From positions 1,116,001-1,180,000 of the forward strand of contig NC_018210.1 in the NCBI RefSeq assembly GCF_000219625.1: 64,000 nucleotides of DNA, given 5' to 3'. Every line of letters begins with the position of its first letter. Within the stretch, counting starts at the first letter, position 1. The DNA is from Zymoseptoria tritici IPO323 (taxonomy: Eukaryota; Ascomycota; Dothideomycetes; Mycosphaerellales; Mycosphaerellaceae). The position numbers and the translations under genes were made by a program. Below, one piece after another: positions 17,981 through 28,762 of the stretch. Under the pieces are notes generated by a model, which was not told the DNA's origin, ran no database searches, and saw only the letters and a program-made list of their open reading frames with translations.

Positions 17981-19131
17981 ATGGAGGGCGCGCGATTGAT
18001 GCAGTTTGGCACGGAAGATGACGAAGAAAAGGAACTCCAAACCCAGGAACGAAGACAGAGCCTCCCACAATGGGATGTCTCCGAGAACACGAGGACGCGG
18101 TTCATCGACTTCCTCTGCGTCGCCCTCAATGCCTCCTCCACCGTGCTTATCGTCTTCCTGAACAAGTAGTGAGTATATGTCCGATCGCCTGTCGGATATC
18201 GACTGACTTGCGACTAGCACCCTCTCCGACCCTCAACTCCGGAAATCTCAAATCCTCATGGCAATCTGGCACTTCGCCGCAACCTTCTTCGTGCTCCTCC
18301 TCGCCACACGCAAACCCTGGCGCCTCTTCGAACCCGTCCGTCTACCCGCCCTCCAAGTCCTGCCTTTGAGCGCCTTTTTCGCGGGTTTCCTCGTCCTCAA
18401 CAACCTCAGTCTCGCGCACAATCCCGTGGGATTTTACCAGTTGTCAAAGATCCTCACCACACCGAGCGTGGTGTTCATCAACTTCCTGGTCTTCCAGAAG
18501 ACCATCCCGCGAGAGCAATTCCTGGCCGTGCTAGTGACTTGTGTGGGTGTGGGACTGGTGAGCGTGCAGTCGTTCAAGGGCAATGCGTTGGGGACGGGTA
18601 TTGCCTGTGCGGCGTTCACGACGACTGCGTGTTATCAGATTTGGATTGGGAAGAAGATGGCGGACCTGAAGGTCGACGCACCGCAGCTGCTGCTGAATCA
18701 GAGTGTTACTGCCGTGGCGTTGCTAATCCCGGTGTCGATGTTGGTGGACGTGTTTCCGGACTTTTGTGAGTTCTTGTGGTGTCTTGTCTTGCCTATCATC
18801 ATCCATCGCTGACTTTTTCATCTACAGCAACAATATCGACACCCACACTGCTATCACTCGTAGCAGGAGGATTCGTCGCAAGTCTGCTGAACCTGTCGCA
18901 ATTTCTGATCATTGGCAGGACCTCGGCATTGACAGTGAGCTAATCATCCCGCTGTCCCAAGAATATCAGCTGACTCCTCCGTAGTTCAACATCGTCTCCA
19001 ACGTGAAGATGATCGCCATCCTCTCACTCGGCTGGTACACCGAAGGCAAGACCTTTACTTTGCTCGACATCATGGGCGTGCTACTGGCACTGGTGGGCGC
19101 ATGGCAATATGCCGTCTGGGGCAGGAAGTGA
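17981..19131 (+). CDS. Nucleotide-sugar / triose-phosphate-type transporter (SLC35E3-like)
   Basis: Four exons: 17981-18168, 18218-18765, 18828-18934 and 18985-19131, with GT-AG introns of 49, 62 and 50 bp in consistent phase, giving 329 residues. About ten hydrophobic segments follow a charged cytosolic N-terminus (DDEEKELQTQERRQ). Landmarks are NASSTVLIVFLNKYTLSD, the NNLSLAHNPVGFYQLSKI motif with its TTPSVV continuation, and a final VGAWQYAVWGRK. These match the TPT/drug-metabolite transporter family near SLC35E3 proteins of the Golgi or ER membrane. The substrate cannot be read from sequence; UDP-sugar antiport is plausible. C-terminal lysine/arginine residues could act in ER retrieval. 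Confidence 0.85.
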
Positions 19132-19324
19132 TGAGTTTGTTATACTACACGATAGACTACACATGATGCAGTTGCAATTGATACGCAGGTTTTGTACCTT
19201 TGGACTCGATCAACGCGCTCCACTACTTCGCCGACCCTTGCACTGACCGGCGGAACCAAGCTAACAATGCCGAGTCCGTCCATCCACCACCGACGTCAGT
19301 CCCACCCTCCATCTCACCACCACC

Positions 19325-21005
19325 TCACTCCCCACCTCCACAAAGCGTACACCCACACACCTCCCCCATTCCTCCCTCAATCAACCCCAAACAATGCGTC
19401 CACAATTCCGTAAAACTCTTAAACGCCTTCCCACTTGGATGTCCCAGACTCGTCCAATCCCGATGTCCGTTCTCGCGAGTCTTCACCCAGCCTGAGTATC
19501 CCCGCGGCAGTCGATCGAGGCGGTACTTGACTCCGCGTTGAGTGGGGATGGATTGATGCGACATGTAGGCGAGTGCGAGCCGTTCTTGGAAGTAGAGGTC
19601 GTTACGCTGGAAGGTTGGGCGGGTAGGGGTGGTGGCGGGGGCCGGGGCGTCGGAGTAGGGCCAGACGGGGATGAGGCTGTAGGGCTGGGTGGTCGTTGCG
19701 GCTGGGGTGGGAGGTGGGACGGTCGCTGGGAGATTTTTGTCCCTTGGCTCTTGCTTTTGGCAGGCGGAAGGATTGAGGGCTGGACGGACGATGGCGGATG
19801 AAGACTCCGATGGGAGTTGCGCCTTGCTCGGTTCCTGCTTCCGTGGCAATGATGGAACGCTCTTCTTCTCCTTCGGCTCTCGCATCTTCAGAGGGGGGGT
19901 CGGAGCCGGATCCGCGACGATGAGGGAGGATTTGGCAGGGAATTTCTTCTTGCTTGGCTCTTGCTTCTGGACTGGTGCTGAAGCGGCCTTGACTTTCTTC
20001 AGCTCTGGCATTTCGGGAGATGCCAAAGACCGTTTCTCCTGGACTGATTTTTGCCTTGGAAGAGATGCGGGTGCTTTGTTCGCCTCGAGCTTTGGCGTTT
20101 TCGCGGTTGCTGAAACATGTGTCTGCTGCAATGCTTTCTCTCTTGGAAGCGATGCTGTTGTGAGATTCCTCTTGACGCTCTGTTCCTTCTGGTCTCGCAG
20201 GGGACCACTCTTCCCCTTGGCCAGCTGTCGTATTCCGACCGTCGTCGCCGAGTCCCTCTTCTTACCCGGTACATTCTTCTGGAAAGAGGCCAAGAGCATC
20301 TTCCGTTCGACTTCCTCACCTTTCGAAAGAGTCGTTGGAGGCTTCCACTCCTCGCTTGAGTCCCGCCGCTTCCGTTTTGGTAGAGGAGGCGTCGGTGAGA
20401 TCGCGTTCTCGGCTGTTTCACGCCTCTGGAGTGCGACTGCTGCACGCCTTTGCTCGGCTGCTTCTCTCTTCCGCACCAAGAGCGGCAGACGAACGATCAA
20501 CCGCTTTGGGCTGCTGGAGACTGGCTGAATCGTTGGGGTCTCTGGCGCGGGATCGGAGATGAACCAGCCGACTCGCTTCATGGCCAACGCCTCCATCGAT
20601 GCGGTTGGCTCTGTTATATGACCAGACCCGGCATGACCATCTTCAAATAGCTCCGAGAAAGAATTCGGAATCTCATCATCGACAGGCTCAGGCGATTCCT
20701 CCTCCACCGAATCAACAGGCCACAGCCCGTCGTACTGTCCACGGAGATTGCGGAGTAGGCCATGTGTCAGATAGTTCTTGATGACGAGCGGGTGAACTGT
20801 GGTCGGAGGTCGGTACTCGGGGAAGGGTTGAAAGATGGGGTCCATCGGCTGTCCGCTCAGTCTTTCGATCGATTGCCGGAGATGGCGGCTGAGGTGCCAT
20901 ACGCCCTGGGATTGTCAGCATGGACTGTAGTGAGCAATGAAGAAGAGTGCTTGCCTGTCCTTCATCCCAGACGTCGTAGTCTTCGTTCATCACCGAAGTG
21001 CTCAT
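19325..21005 (-). CDS. Clr2-domain protein, likely heterochromatin silencing factor
   Basis: Two exons, 21005-20955 and 20905-19325, give 543 residues. The 49-bp intron uses a GC donor (CAG/GCAAGC) and AG acceptor, and the joined frame reads DVWDEGQGVWHLSRHLRQSI without a break. The middle is disordered and Lys/Ser/Pro-rich, with repeated KQEPS-type motifs. The C-terminus resembles the cryptic loci regulator 2 (Clr2) N-terminal domain: YRLDRLPRGYSGW, then SLGHPSGKAFKSFTELWTH, then a CGCTLCGGG zinc-binding-like cysteine cluster. Clr2 belongs to the fission-yeast SHREC silencing complex. Ending right after the Cys motif makes it shorter than full Clr2, so it could be a paralogue of the domain or a partial copy. 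Confidence 0.65.
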
Positions 21006-21837
21006 TGCGGCAGTGCAGGACGGAGCTTTGTTGTTGGTCGCATGACAGCGATTGATGACAGATGAAGCGATGAAAGGCAGGAAGCTGTCTGCACATGATG
21101 GTCTTGCTGGCCTCGAGCTTGGAAGAGTGAATTCAACCTCTGTGGCACGTGCAACGCGCTGTCGTCCAGCACAAGCACATACTTTATTGGATGGAGTGAT
21201 AGGTTTCAGATTCCATCGACAAGATCGAATGGCCGCTCTTAGGACGATGGCTTTCTGGTCGGGGCGGCTTGCGAGAGAGGAGCTTCTAGCAGTCGTGTGC
21301 GGTCATGATACAAGGGCGGCGATCTAAGATCTTGTTCGCAAGTACTTGATCTCTACCGAAGCTGTGGAGCTGCTCTTCTTGACACTTTGGCTTGCTTCAT
21401 TGGCGTAAACGTCTTCAAAGGCCTTAAGCTTGGAGCTAGCCACTAGCGCGGAATTCACATGCAATTCACTCCTCGCTGCAAACGCTGCATATCGTTTGGC
21501 CATTCGATCGCTCAACCAGAATTTGTCATCTGCTACAGCACCAGGTCTTTCTACGTATCCTGACTGCGTCTCTGGTCCAGCTGTTCATCGTTCAACCACA
21601 AATTCGACAATAGCAAGAAAAACTCGGGCACTTCACTTCGATTGTGCGTTTGTCGCCATGTCTGAAACACTAGTCGATTCCACACAATAAGAAGAAACTA
21701 CAAGTCGGTGGATATCTCACAATACGATGCCGTTCATGCGTATCCATTGTCAAGTATTGTCCATCAGGAATACAAAACTTCGCTGCATCGCCAACCTACT
21801 CCCTCTTTCTTTCTCCACCCACGAACAAACACACACA
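21006..21837. other. Intergenic region, no supported gene
   Basis: Spacer between the Clr2-domain gene (minus) and the zinc-finger gene (plus). A 63-codon minus-strand frame at 21324-21515 and an 86-codon plus frame at 21430-21690 overlap each other and show no family features. It probably contains both promoters. Confidence 0.35.
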
Positions 21838-22050
21838 GCTTGCTCTCCCACATACACACACTTTCTGCTTCCAGCTTCGCTTCCAGCACCACAGCTCTCG
21901 CACACCAGCTTGCTTCTCCAACATACACAGACATTGTGCATCCAGCTTCGCTTCCAGCACCACAGCTCTCGCACACCAGCTTGCTGCTCCAACATACACA
22001 CACATTGTGCATCCAGCTTCGCTCTCAGCACCACAGCTCCAGCATACACA
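21838..22050 (+). repeat. 71-bp tandem repeat in the leader of the zinc-finger gene
   Basis: Units start at 21868, 21939 and 22010 (period 71 bp) with the core CCAGCTTCGCTTCCAGCACC. A partial copy extends to the left from about 21838 and the third unit fades after about 40 bp. The first two units differ at only a few positions. The repeats are CT/CA-rich, lie 100-280 bp upstream of the ATG at 22145, and so probably fall in the promoter or 5' UTR. Confidence 0.85.
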
Positions 22051-22144
22051 ACCAGAGACTCTTGCTTGCTCCTTCTTCTCTCCTTTTCGGATTCTTCTCT
22101 CCTCTTGCTTTCGTCTCTCCAACTCCAGCAGACCGACCAAGACA

Positions 22145-23113
22145 ATGGCGTCCGACCTCTCCGCCCAGAAGCTCGACGCAGGCTTGAAGCGAATCGACGA
22201 GATTGAGCAAGAACTCGCCGCCGAACTCACCACGGCCGAAGAAGAAGTCTCCGCCGCCCGGGATGCCCTCGCCCAAGCCACCGCCAAACTCTCCCAGGTT
22301 CGAGAGAACCACCAAGCCATCACCGAGCGCCGCAGCAGCATCACCGAGTTCCGCGCCCTTCCCCGCTACCTCCGCCGCGACCAAAGCCAGACCGAGGAGC
22401 TCCTCCGTCCAATCGCCGGCTACGAGCTCGAGAGCGCCGACGACTCCCCTCCTCCACCGAAAGCTCCCTCTCCCTCCCCGGCGCCCGTCTCCAAGAAGCG
22501 CAAAGCGAAGAGAGATCCCGCTCCCGCCGCCGCCGCCGCCGCCCCTGCCAGCAAGCGCAGCAAGCGCGCTCCCGAGTACCTCCCCGCCTGTCCCACCATT
22601 GTCAAGACGGACGAAGGCACTTGGGTCGAGCTCCGCTGCTCAGTCTGCAACGGCAACACGGAGCCGCAGAAGGGCCAATTCTACAAGGGCCCCGCCGGTC
22701 TGCAGAAGCATCTGCAAACCAACCACCAGCAGAAGGTGACTCGCGCGGACGTCATCGTGCGTTGCATGCACAGGGCGGTGTCGGATGGCGAGGTGGAGAA
22801 GATCGAGAGCGGAGAGGTGGAGGTGGAGAGGGTGGTGGGTGTGGGGCAAGGGAAGGCCACCTCGGGAAGGAAGGGAAAGGCGGCGGGAGGTGGAGGGAAG
22901 TCACGCGTGGCTGTCCCGGAGGAGGAAGAGGAGGCTGAGGGCATGGAGGCGGAGGCGGAGGTGGAGGGCGGAGCGGTGGCGGAGAGAGAGGAGGAGGAAG
23001 AGGAGGAGGAGTTCGTTCGCCCGAGCGACTCCGTCCCGGACACGGAGGAGAAGCGCTTGCGCTTGGAGCTGTTCCGCCAGCTGCAGGCGCCGTCGTTCAC
23101 GCCGAGAGATTGA
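22145..23113 (+). CDS. Coiled-coil and zinc-finger nuclear protein, function unknown
   Basis: 322 residues starting at ATG 22145 (AGACAATGG context, after the leader repeats). Residues 1-70 form a coiled coil (LKRIDEIEQELAAELTTAEE). A proline/lysine-rich segment with likely nuclear localisation signals follows (KKRKAKRDPA, SKRSKRAPEY). A C2H2-like finger comes next: LRCSVCNGNT, about 18 residues, then GLQKHLQTNH (C-x2-C, H-x4-H). The C-terminus is highly acidic (long Glu runs) and ends RLRLELFRQLQAPSF. This suggests a chromatin or DNA-associated protein. The frame extends upstream to 22007, but that part is translated from the tandem repeat and is unlikely to be used. Confidence 0.75.
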   Translation: MASDLSAQKLDAGLKRIDEIEQELAAELTTAEEEVSAARDALAQATAKLSQVRENHQAITERRSSITEFRALPRYLRRDQSQTEELLRPIAGYELESADDSPPPPKAPSPSPAPVSKKRKAKRDPAPAAAAAAPASKRSKRAPEYLPACPTIVKTDEGTWVELRCSVCNGNTEPQKGQFYKGPAGLQKHLQTNHQQKVTRADVIVRCMHRAVSDGEVEKIESGEVEVERVVGVGQGKATSGRKGKAAGGGGKSRVAVPEEEEEAEGMEAEAEVEGGAVAEREEEEEEEEFVRPSDSVPDTEEKRLRLELFRQLQAPSFTPRD

Positions 23114-23139
23114 GTAGTTGTAGTCCACTGTAAATTTTG

Positions 23140-24400
23140 ATCAGTAATGTCACTTCGCGGTTGGAACTTCTCACATTGAACTCGCCTCTCCATCCACTCT
23201 CCGCATCGTCAACACCAACCCTGCCTTCGGACTCGTTCATCGACGCCTCCAATTGACCTTGAACCATGAAGCACATATGTGTCTCCATAACACGCTCTCC
23301 ATTTCGGGACTTGCAACTATGCCGTCGAATGCGTCCATCTACGTCTGGCATTGACCTCGAACCATGAAGCAAATATGCGTTTCCATGGTCCGCTCTCCGT
23401 ACCAGAAGCTCCGGCCATGTCTTCAAACTTGTTCATCAACGTCTTAGATTGACGTCAAAACATGAAGCACATATGTGCCTCCGTGGTCCGCTCTCTGTTC
23501 CAGGACTTCCAACCATGCCTTCAGAATCGTCCACAATCGCTCGAGGCTGAATTTGCACCATGAAGCGTATTCGTGTCTTCCATTTCGCTCTCTGTTCCAG
23601 GACTCTCAACTATGCATTCAAATCCGTCCATCAACACCTCTGATCAACCTCGAATCGTGAAGCATATACTAGTTGTCAGGACTCCAATCTCCGTTTCGGG
23701 AATTCAAACCATGCCGTCGAATGCATCTACCAACACCTCGAATCAGCCTCGAATCGTGAAGCATATACTTGTCCCCAGGACTCCACTCTCCATCTTGGGA
23801 ATACCAGCCCTGCCTTCAGTTTCGTCAACGCTTGGAGCTAACCTTGGACCATGAAGCGTATGTGTGTCTCCTCCATTTCCACTCTTCGTTCCAGGACTCC
23901 CAATCCATGCTGCCCATTCGTTCGTCGACGCCTGTGACTAGCCTCGGGCCAGGAGATATATTAGCTGCTTGAATCCACTCCCCTTTTTTGAGACTCGCAA
24001 CCATGGCTTCAGAGTCATCCATCAACGCTTGAAGCTTCTCCCGAACCATGAAGCAGTCCACATGTCTCCATGACTTCACTCGTCTTTGCTGAAGTCCCAA
24101 CTGTGCCCTCAGATTCGTCCATCGACCCATGTGATCGGTCTCGACTCAGGAAGCATTCACACGGATTTCGCGGGTTTGAGAAGATTTTAGGGTGGCTGGG
24201 TGGTGTGGTGCTCACTATAATCGTTGATCAACTATGTCACTTTGCTGTCGAAACCTTCTCACATTGAATTCGTGTCTCCATAACTCCAGCACTGTCATTC
24301 CAAAACTCCTGGCCCATGCCATCGGGCCAACCGTAGACGCCTGTAACCAATCTCGAATCATGAAGCACTTACACGTCATCCACCGAGCAATTGGGATGTA
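23140..24400 (+). repeat. Degenerate ~98-bp minisatellite, about 11 units
   Basis: A unit containing CCATGAAGCACATATGTGTC and CGCTCTCCGTTCCAGGACT recurs with the ATGAAGC word (or a variant) at 23266, 23364, 23462, 23560, 23657, 23756, 23851, 24048, 24148 and 24360, a spacing of about 98 bp. Units have diverged by perhaps 20-35 percent. The array is bracketed by two similar ~60-bp segments (23140-23198 and 24222-24282; both contain TTCTCACATTGAA) in direct orientation. Because 98 is not a multiple of three and stops are frequent, it is not a coding repeat. The right end overlaps the 3' end of MCM6. Confidence 0.8.
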
Positions 24401-27357
24401 CGACATAGACGACCTTGTTGCTCTGCTCCAGGCCCTCGCCCTCTTCGTCTGCGAGGCCTTCGCCGCGGATTTGCAGTAGCACATTGTCCTAAGATAGAAG
24501 TCAGCATGATAGCGAACACCCAGGAAAGATTGACAAGCGACTCACCTTGACCATTCTCTTCAGCACCTTCTTCGCCAGCTTTCGCTGGTCCTCCATGTCC
24601 TCTTGGCTCGTAAGCTCCTCCTCTTTTTGCTCCAAGTACCACACCAGCAGGTCTTCCTCCTCGACACCATCTTCCGCTGCGGTCTGATCGTCATTGACCC
24701 TCCGCAGCAGCATGTTGTGAATCTTGATGAAGTCGTCATACTTGATTTGTGTCTTTGGTCGGGGTGCTGGAGCCGGCGTCTGTGAAGCACGGACTGATGC
24801 AGGTGCGTCTTCGTCAGCTCCTGGCTCTGCATCATTGTCCATCTGCTCGTCGCCATCTTGATCGGCAGCTCCAGCAGTAGCGGCGTCTTCCTCTTCTTCA
24901 AACTCGACATCGTCCTTCTCAACACTGATGATACTCTGCTGCAAAAGCTTGAAAGCCTCATCGACCATGACAGGTGTGACAGTGTCCAGACAATTGGCCT
25001 TTGCGATCGCCTCGCTGAGTCGAATGAGAGACTCCAATTGACGCACGGTGATTCGGTACGAGTTCCGGCCGATGCCTCCTTGCGAATCATCAGACCTGAG
25101 CTCCTTGTACTTTTGCACCAAGAAAGTCTTTGCCTCATCGGTAAAGGTGGGTTGGAAGAGACGCGCAAATCGGATGTATCGCTGGAGCTGCTCGGTGCTG
25201 AACTCCGGCTCGATGGCCTCGTCTTTCAGCTGGTGGAGTCCGACAATGTGCTTCGCTAGATGCTCGTCGACCTGCTCGTTGCATTCATCGAGGACAACGA
25301 AGAACAGATCGAAACGAGACATAATCGGTGCACTCATGTTGATGTTTGCTCGCAATGTGGTCTTGCGGTTGTAACGGCCTCCGACTGGGTTGGCTGCCGC
25401 AAGAATACTGGTGCGAGCGTTTAGAGTCGCTTGAATGCCGGCCTTTGCGATGGAGATGGTCTGCTGTTCCATGGCTTCGTGAATGGCGACCTGATCCGCA
25501 AGGTCCATCTTGTCGAATTCGTCGATGGCGCAGATCCCGTTGTCAGCCAGCATGAGCGCACCAGCTTCGATAGTGAACTCGCCAGTCTCCTCATCCTTGA
25601 CCACAGCCGCCGTCAGACCAGCCGCCGAGGACGCCTTGCCTGACGTGTAGACCGCGCGAGGAATGAACGAGCAGATGTACTTGAGGAATTGCGACTTGCT
25701 GGTACTGGGGTCCCCAACAATGCAAATGTTGAGGTCTCCACGGAGTGCCATGCCTTCTGGGGTGACTTTGCTCACGCCTCCCATCAGCTGCAGCAGTAGT
25801 CCCTTCTTCACAACCGTGTGGCCGTAAACCATGGGTGCAAGGGAGTCTACAAGTCGCATGTAAATGTTGTCTGACTGAACCATTTGTCGCAATTCGTCAA
25901 TCTCGGCTGGTGTGAGGGTGTCGAGGTACTCCTGTTGTGCCTTCTCGCCAGTCTCGTCGCTTGCATCTGAACTCTGCATTAAAGACTGCATGATGCTGCT
26001 CGCCTGGCCCTTGAGGTTCTGCGTCGCTCGCTGGCCTTGCGTAGATGTGTCCGGCGTTATCATATTTGCAAGGAATGCCATTCGATACGTGAGGTCTCGC
26101 ACACCGAGTGCCTTCAGTCCGCTCACTCCATTACCACCGACATCACCTCCGCGAGGTGCCTGTGTGTCGCGCACGGCTTGCGGTCTCACACCTGGCACTC
26201 GGAATTGGCTGATGTCCGGCACAACAATCAGCGTGCCTGTGAATATGCACTTCTCGCCGGCCTTTGCTCGGTCGACCATTTCTCCTCGGAGAATCACATC
26301 CATTGTCCTCGGCATGCTGCCTGTCGGAATCTCCGAGCTGTTCTCCTGTATCCGGACCTTCTGCCAATCGATAAATGTGCTCTGCCGGATGTCAAGCCGC
26401 CAGCCTTGTCGGTTCATGCAAGTCACATTGGGACATTGTGTAGGTTCCGAGTACTTGAAGATCTGCTCGATATCGGGAATGACGCTGTTGCAGGCCTCGC
26501 AGATGAATGTCGCCAAGTGCAGCTCGGGTCGCACTTCTGATGTCCTCGTCACAGTTCCGGAGATGGAAACGAGTTTTCCAATCTGCTCTGTCCGCAACTG
26601 GCGGACGCGTGAGACCAATGGCAAGTTGTACACCGCAATCGTAAAAATCTTGTCCGTTTGCTGGTTTGGAGTCTTATTCTCGATATTCTGCTCCTCGCTC
26701 AGGCTCTGTGTAGCAAGAGATGTGTCTGTCCTCGCTGTTGTGGAGCCTGGCTGTCTGTGCGCTCTGTAGTAGTTTGGCTCGTATTTTGCGATAAGGTTGT
26801 TCAGCCCGCGAAGCATGTACGGGTTGAAGCGGTAGTAGTCGTCTTGGATGGCCTGAGCGAGTACGCCTGTCGAGTGGTCCATCAGATGTGTGAAGTCGAG
26901 GTAGAGCGTGGAAAGCCCGAACTGAGCCATTCCGTGGATTTGCGCAATGTAGTATTTGTCCGAGGTCACCGCACTTGAGGTCGGTCCAGCTGATGGTGTG
27001 GGATCTTCTACGAAACTGTACATCAGTCAGCATTGCTCTCTCACGACCAGGCTCGCTGGATCATTACTCTTCCAGGAAGCGCTCAAACTGAATTCCCAAA
27101 GTCTCCGCGGTGGTATCAACAACTCGTGGAACATCCTGAGCACCCGGCAGCATCGTTCGCCTCAATCCTCTTCGTCCGACGACCTCATCATCTGCGAAAC
27201 CATCGATCTCGCTGTGCATGCCCGGGGTGCTCACTGAGGGCGGGCCTCTGGGACGGGATGAGGAGCGAGCCTGTCGTCTTCGTCCTGCTGTCGCATCGCT
27301 TCGTGGCTCTCTGGGCGTATCGTCTGACCGCATCGTTGCATCCGGAGGAGACGACAT
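24369..27357 (-). CDS. MCM6: DNA replication licensing factor MCM6 (MCM2-7 helicase subunit)
   Basis: Three exons: 27357-27068, 27015-24546 and 24488-24369, with GT-AG introns of 52 and 57 bp, giving 959 residues. MCM6 is one of six subunits of the replicative helicase loaded at origins in G1. Visible: the MCM zinc ribbon (ICEACNSVIPD then CPNVTC), Walker A GDPSTSKSQFL, Walker B LADNGICAIDEFDKMD, the sensor region AAANPVGGRYNRK and the arginine finger in MSRFDLFF. The YTSGKASSAAGLTAAVVKDE segment and the C-terminal LQIRGEGL ... VHPNCSVDD identify MCM6 among the paralogues. An acidic linker precedes a C-terminal winged-helix region. The last intron sits just before the conserved tail. It shares an intergenic region with IDI1. 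Confidence 0.95.
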
Positions 27358-27624
27358 GGTAAATTGTGGGAGTGAGGTGTCTTGAAATTTTGGTAGTGAT
27401 CAATTGGAGCGACAGAAGACGACGAAGAGAAACACGAGACGCGCGCGCGACTGCCCGCTTTACGCGTAGAGTGGCATCTAACCAGCTTGGGACTAGAACG
27501 ATTCTCATTCCTCAAGGGTCCAGTGGAGGTTTTGAAGAAAGAGGAGACCATTGGAAAGTCGCATGATTTCGTCTTACCCTGGCACGACATCTTCACAATC
27601 GCAACACGTCCGAACACCGCCGAA
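27358..27624. promoter_or_regulatory. Shared divergent promoter of MCM6 and IDI1, with an MCB box
   Basis: 267 bp separate the two start codons. An ACGCGT hexamer at 27462-27467, about 105 bp upstream of the MCM6 ATG, matches the MluI cell-cycle box bound by MBF (Mbp1/Swi6) in yeasts, which drives G1/S transcription of replication genes. A run of GCGCGCGCG lies just beside it. Regulation by MBF is inference from motif and gene identity. Confidence 0.4.
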
Positions 27625-28419
27625 ATGAGCTCCACCATGACTGTGACAGAGACCGAACCGACATACACCGAAAGAATCCTCCAGCTATTTCCCGAGATCA
27701 ACACGAGCCTCGCGACCCAGAACCGGTCAGCAACTCAAGACCAAGATCTCGCTGGCTACGATGAAGAGCAGATTCGATTAATGGACGAGGTGTGCATTGT
27801 GCTGGATAAGGACGACGCACCAATTGGCAGTGCGAGCAAGAAAGTATGCCATCTCATGGAGAACATCAACAAGGGCTTGCTCCACCGCGCATTCTCCGTC
27901 TTCCTCTTCGACTCGCAAGATCGCCTCCTCCTGCAACAACGCGCTTCAGAAAAGATCACATTTCCCGACCTGTGGACAAACACATGCTGCTCTCACCCGC
28001 TAGGCATTCCCGGCGAGACTGGTGCGACCCTCGAGGCTGCTGTGGCTGGTGTCAAGCGAGCAGCACAACGGAAGCTTGATCAAGAGCTTGGGATCAAGAA
28101 GGAGCAGGTGCCGATCGAAAAGTTCGACTTCCTCACACGGATACACTACCTCGCACCCAGCGATGGAAAGTGGGGCGAGCACGAGATTGATTACATTCTG
28201 TTTATCAAGGCGGATGTGGACTTGAACATCAATCCGAACGAGGTGCAGGCGACCAAGTACGTGTCGGCAGATGAGCTGAAGGATATGTTCAAGGATGATT
28301 CGTTGAAGTTCACTCCGTGGTTCAAGCTCATTTGCCAGAGCATGCTATTCGAGTGGTGGCAGAATCTGAATGGAGGACTGGACAAATACAAGGGCGAGAC
28401 TGAGATCCGTCGCATGTAG
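27625..28419 (+). CDS. IDI1: Isopentenyl-diphosphate delta-isomerase
   Basis: 264 residues, single exon, start ATG 27625 (an alternative Met lies four codons in). It interconverts isopentenyl and dimethylallyl diphosphate in the mevalonate pathway, feeding sterol, ubiquinone, dolichol and terpenoid synthesis. It is a type I, Nudix-fold enzyme: the catalytic cysteine lies in TNTCCSHPLG and the catalytic glutamate in GEHEIDYILF. LHRAFSVFLFDSQDRLLLQQ opens the fold and metal-binding histidines are present. Length is normal for the fungal enzyme. A longer frame from 27487 would add an unlikely N-terminus derived from leader sequence. Confidence 0.95.
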   Translation: MSSTMTVTETEPTYTERILQLFPEINTSLATQNRSATQDQDLAGYDEEQIRLMDEVCIVLDKDDAPIGSASKKVCHLMENINKGLLHRAFSVFLFDSQDRLLLQQRASEKITFPDLWTNTCCSHPLGIPGETGATLEAAVAGVKRAAQRKLDQELGIKKEQVPIEKFDFLTRIHYLAPSDGKWGEHEIDYILFIKADVDLNINPNEVQATKYVSADELKDMFKDDSLKFTPWFKLICQSMLFEWWQNLNGGLDKYKGETEIRRM

Positions 28420-28762
28420 ATGTAGCAGTTCTTGCATTGAGTGGGCAACGAGTTGGAGAAGTCGCTCTCGAGTACGGACATGGCACAGATACCCAGACAT
28501 GGTTTTGAGTTCATTCTGTTCTGTTGCATGATATCCCAAGACCTAGTATTGGACGAGAAACACGGGAATCTTATGCTCTTCATCTGCGAAGTCCCGACGT
28601 TGAAAATTGTGCTCGCCCGGTATGCTCCTTCCTCTCCTACGCAATGGCCGCCTGGAACTTATCTCGACCTCACCTCGTCCCATCTTCACTTCACTTCACT
28701 TTACAAACACATCGAAAATCTCATCCTGGCCGTCACTCGCTTCCCAAAGATGAGCCAGAACC
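28420..28762. other. IDI1 3' region and promoter of the next gene
   Basis: No gene seen. Short frames overlapping the start of the following gene are out of register. It presumably contains the IDI1 terminator and the promoter of the 28763 gene. Confidence 0.4.

Noticed and set aside
22007..22144. Longer start for the zinc-finger protein
   Set aside because: The extra 46 codons are translated from the 71-bp leader repeat and look nothing like the rest. ATG 22145 has a good context and starts the coiled coil.
23140..24400. Repeat-protein gene from the 98-bp units
   Set aside because: The period is not a multiple of three and each register is closed by stops within two or three units.
27487..27624. 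N-terminal extension of IDI1
   Set aside because: The extension comes from promoter/leader DNA shared with MCM6, lacks clear targeting features, and family members start near the chosen Met.
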